In this document: positions 38,609 through 39,149 of the stretch, in pieces
Layout: each line of letters starts with the position of its first letter
Numbering within the stretch: the stretch's first letter is position 1
Source of the DNA: an uncultured Christensenella sp.
GTDB taxonomy: Bacteria > Bacillota > Clostridia > Christensenellales > Borkfalkiaceae
Reading direction: 5' to 3'
Assembly: GCA_910586345.1 (NCBI GenBank)
Contig: CAJUHC010000010.1
Location: 1-39,149, forward strand
Length of the DNA stretch: 39,149 bases
Made by a program: the position numbers and the translations under genes
The notes under the pieces: generated by a model
Told to the model about the DNA's origin: nothing
Database searches by the model: none
The model's input: only the letters and a program-made list of their open reading frames with translations

Positions 38609-39149
38609 ATGATTAAACTTATCAAAGGCGGAGTATATTACTCCGAGGGTAAACTCGTTAAAGAAAACGTAGCCTTTATGGTAGAGGCTAAAAAACAGAA
38701 AGCGGTAAAAGGCACTCTATCTTACGGCGTTTTGAATTCTCATAATACGGGCGGTGAAGAAAATCTTAAAATCACTTTCGACGGTCTTGTGTCCCACGAT
38801 ATTACTTACGTGGGAATAATTCAGACTGCAAAAGCTTCGGGACTTAAAGAGTTCCCTCTGCCTTATACGCTTACGAACTGCCATAATTCGCTCTGCGCGG
38901 TCGGCGGAACCATAAACGGCGACGACCATCTGTTCGGACTTACGGCGGCAAAGAGATACGGAGGCAATTACGTCCCTCCGCATATTGCGGTAATTCACCA
39001 GTATATGCGCGAAATGGGCGCAAAATGCGGTGCTATGATACTTGGCTCCGACAGCCATACCCGTTACGGCGCACTCGGTACAATGGCAATCGGCGAGGGA
39101 GGACCCGAGCTTGTAAAACAGCTTTTAAAACAAACATACGATATAAAGC
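38609..39149 (+). CDS. Aconitase-family hydratase, truncated by the window end
   Basis: The first 180 residues are visible. They match the aconitase superfamily: LTNCHNSLCAVGGTINGDDHLFGLTAAKRYGG, and GSDSHTRYGALGTMAIGEGGPELVKQLL with the SDSHT motif that precedes the first Fe-S cysteine. The short N-terminus (GGVYYSEGKLVKE) and the GDDHLFGL segment differ from classical AcnA/LeuC and resemble the clostridial 'hydratase' branch of unclear substrate. Cluster cysteines in the later part are not in the window. It starts 6 nt after its -10 box. Confidence 0.88.
   Translation, partial: MIKLIKGGVYYSEGKLVKENVAFMVEAKKQKAVKGTLSYGVLNSHNTGGEENLKITFDGLVSHDITYVGIIQTAKASGLKEFPLPYTLTNCHNSLCAVGGTINGDDHLFGLTAAKRYGGNYVPPHIAVIHQYMREMGAKCGAMILGSDSHTRYGALGTMAIGEGGPELVKQLLKQTYDIK

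Overview
The window looks like a chromosomal segment of a low-to-mid GC Bacillota, probably an anaerobic Clostridia-type organism. The evidence is a pta/ackA acetate pair, yceD-rpmF, mutS2, Tex, the ylxY-ymxG gene order known from Bacillus and Clostridia, purine-rich Shine-Dalgarno (SD) sites, and TTGACA/TATAAT promoters with 17-bp spacers. A Christensenellales-like gut lineage is only a guess. I see no tRNA, rRNA, CRISPR array, insertion sequence or phage structural gene.

Positions 1-6000 hold central metabolism and translation: pta, an unknown 111-codon gene, ackA, yceD-rpmF, then asnS and an asparaginase-like gene. Positions 5970-9030 form a copper unit: a Cu+ P-type ATPase carrying an extra C-terminal metal-binding domain, driven by a promoter embedded in a perfect 18-7-18 inverted repeat, followed by an ArsR-type repressor. 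Positions 9030-10310 are an AT-rich islet in which a lipoprotein gene and a small gene diverge from an XRE repressor with operator-like repeats between them.

Positions 10360-22820 are a long same-strand run rich in DNA repair and housekeeping genes: uvrC, a HAD phosphatase, a U32 peptidase-family protein, mutS2, ylxY, the M16 peptidase ymxG, a hypoxanthine-DNA-glycosylase-like gene overlapping an AlkD-like gene, and tex. acpP follows with its own promoter and terminator.

Positions 23210-26030 hold an XRE repressor divergent from a membrane protein plus LemA-family pair, with a perfect 18-bp palindrome filling the -35/-10 spacer. leuS follows on the minus strand.

Positions 28500-38040 are an accessory envelope region. 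It contains a 1481-residue repeat lipoprotein, a 550-residue protein joining two XRE domains through one membrane helix to two M23-like domains, two very small proteins (one helix-turn-helix-like), and an 845-residue lipoprotein with GLUG-type repeats that are nearly identical at the DNA level. The window ends with a small membrane protein diverging from a truncated aconitase-family hydratase.

Two themes recur. Several envelope modules are each paired with, or fused to, their own XRE-type regulator. At least four genes (uvrC, a small HTH gene, the small membrane protein and the hydratase) have a -10 box only 6-7 nt before the ATG and no SD, which implies leaderless mRNAs in a genome that otherwise uses strong SD sites.
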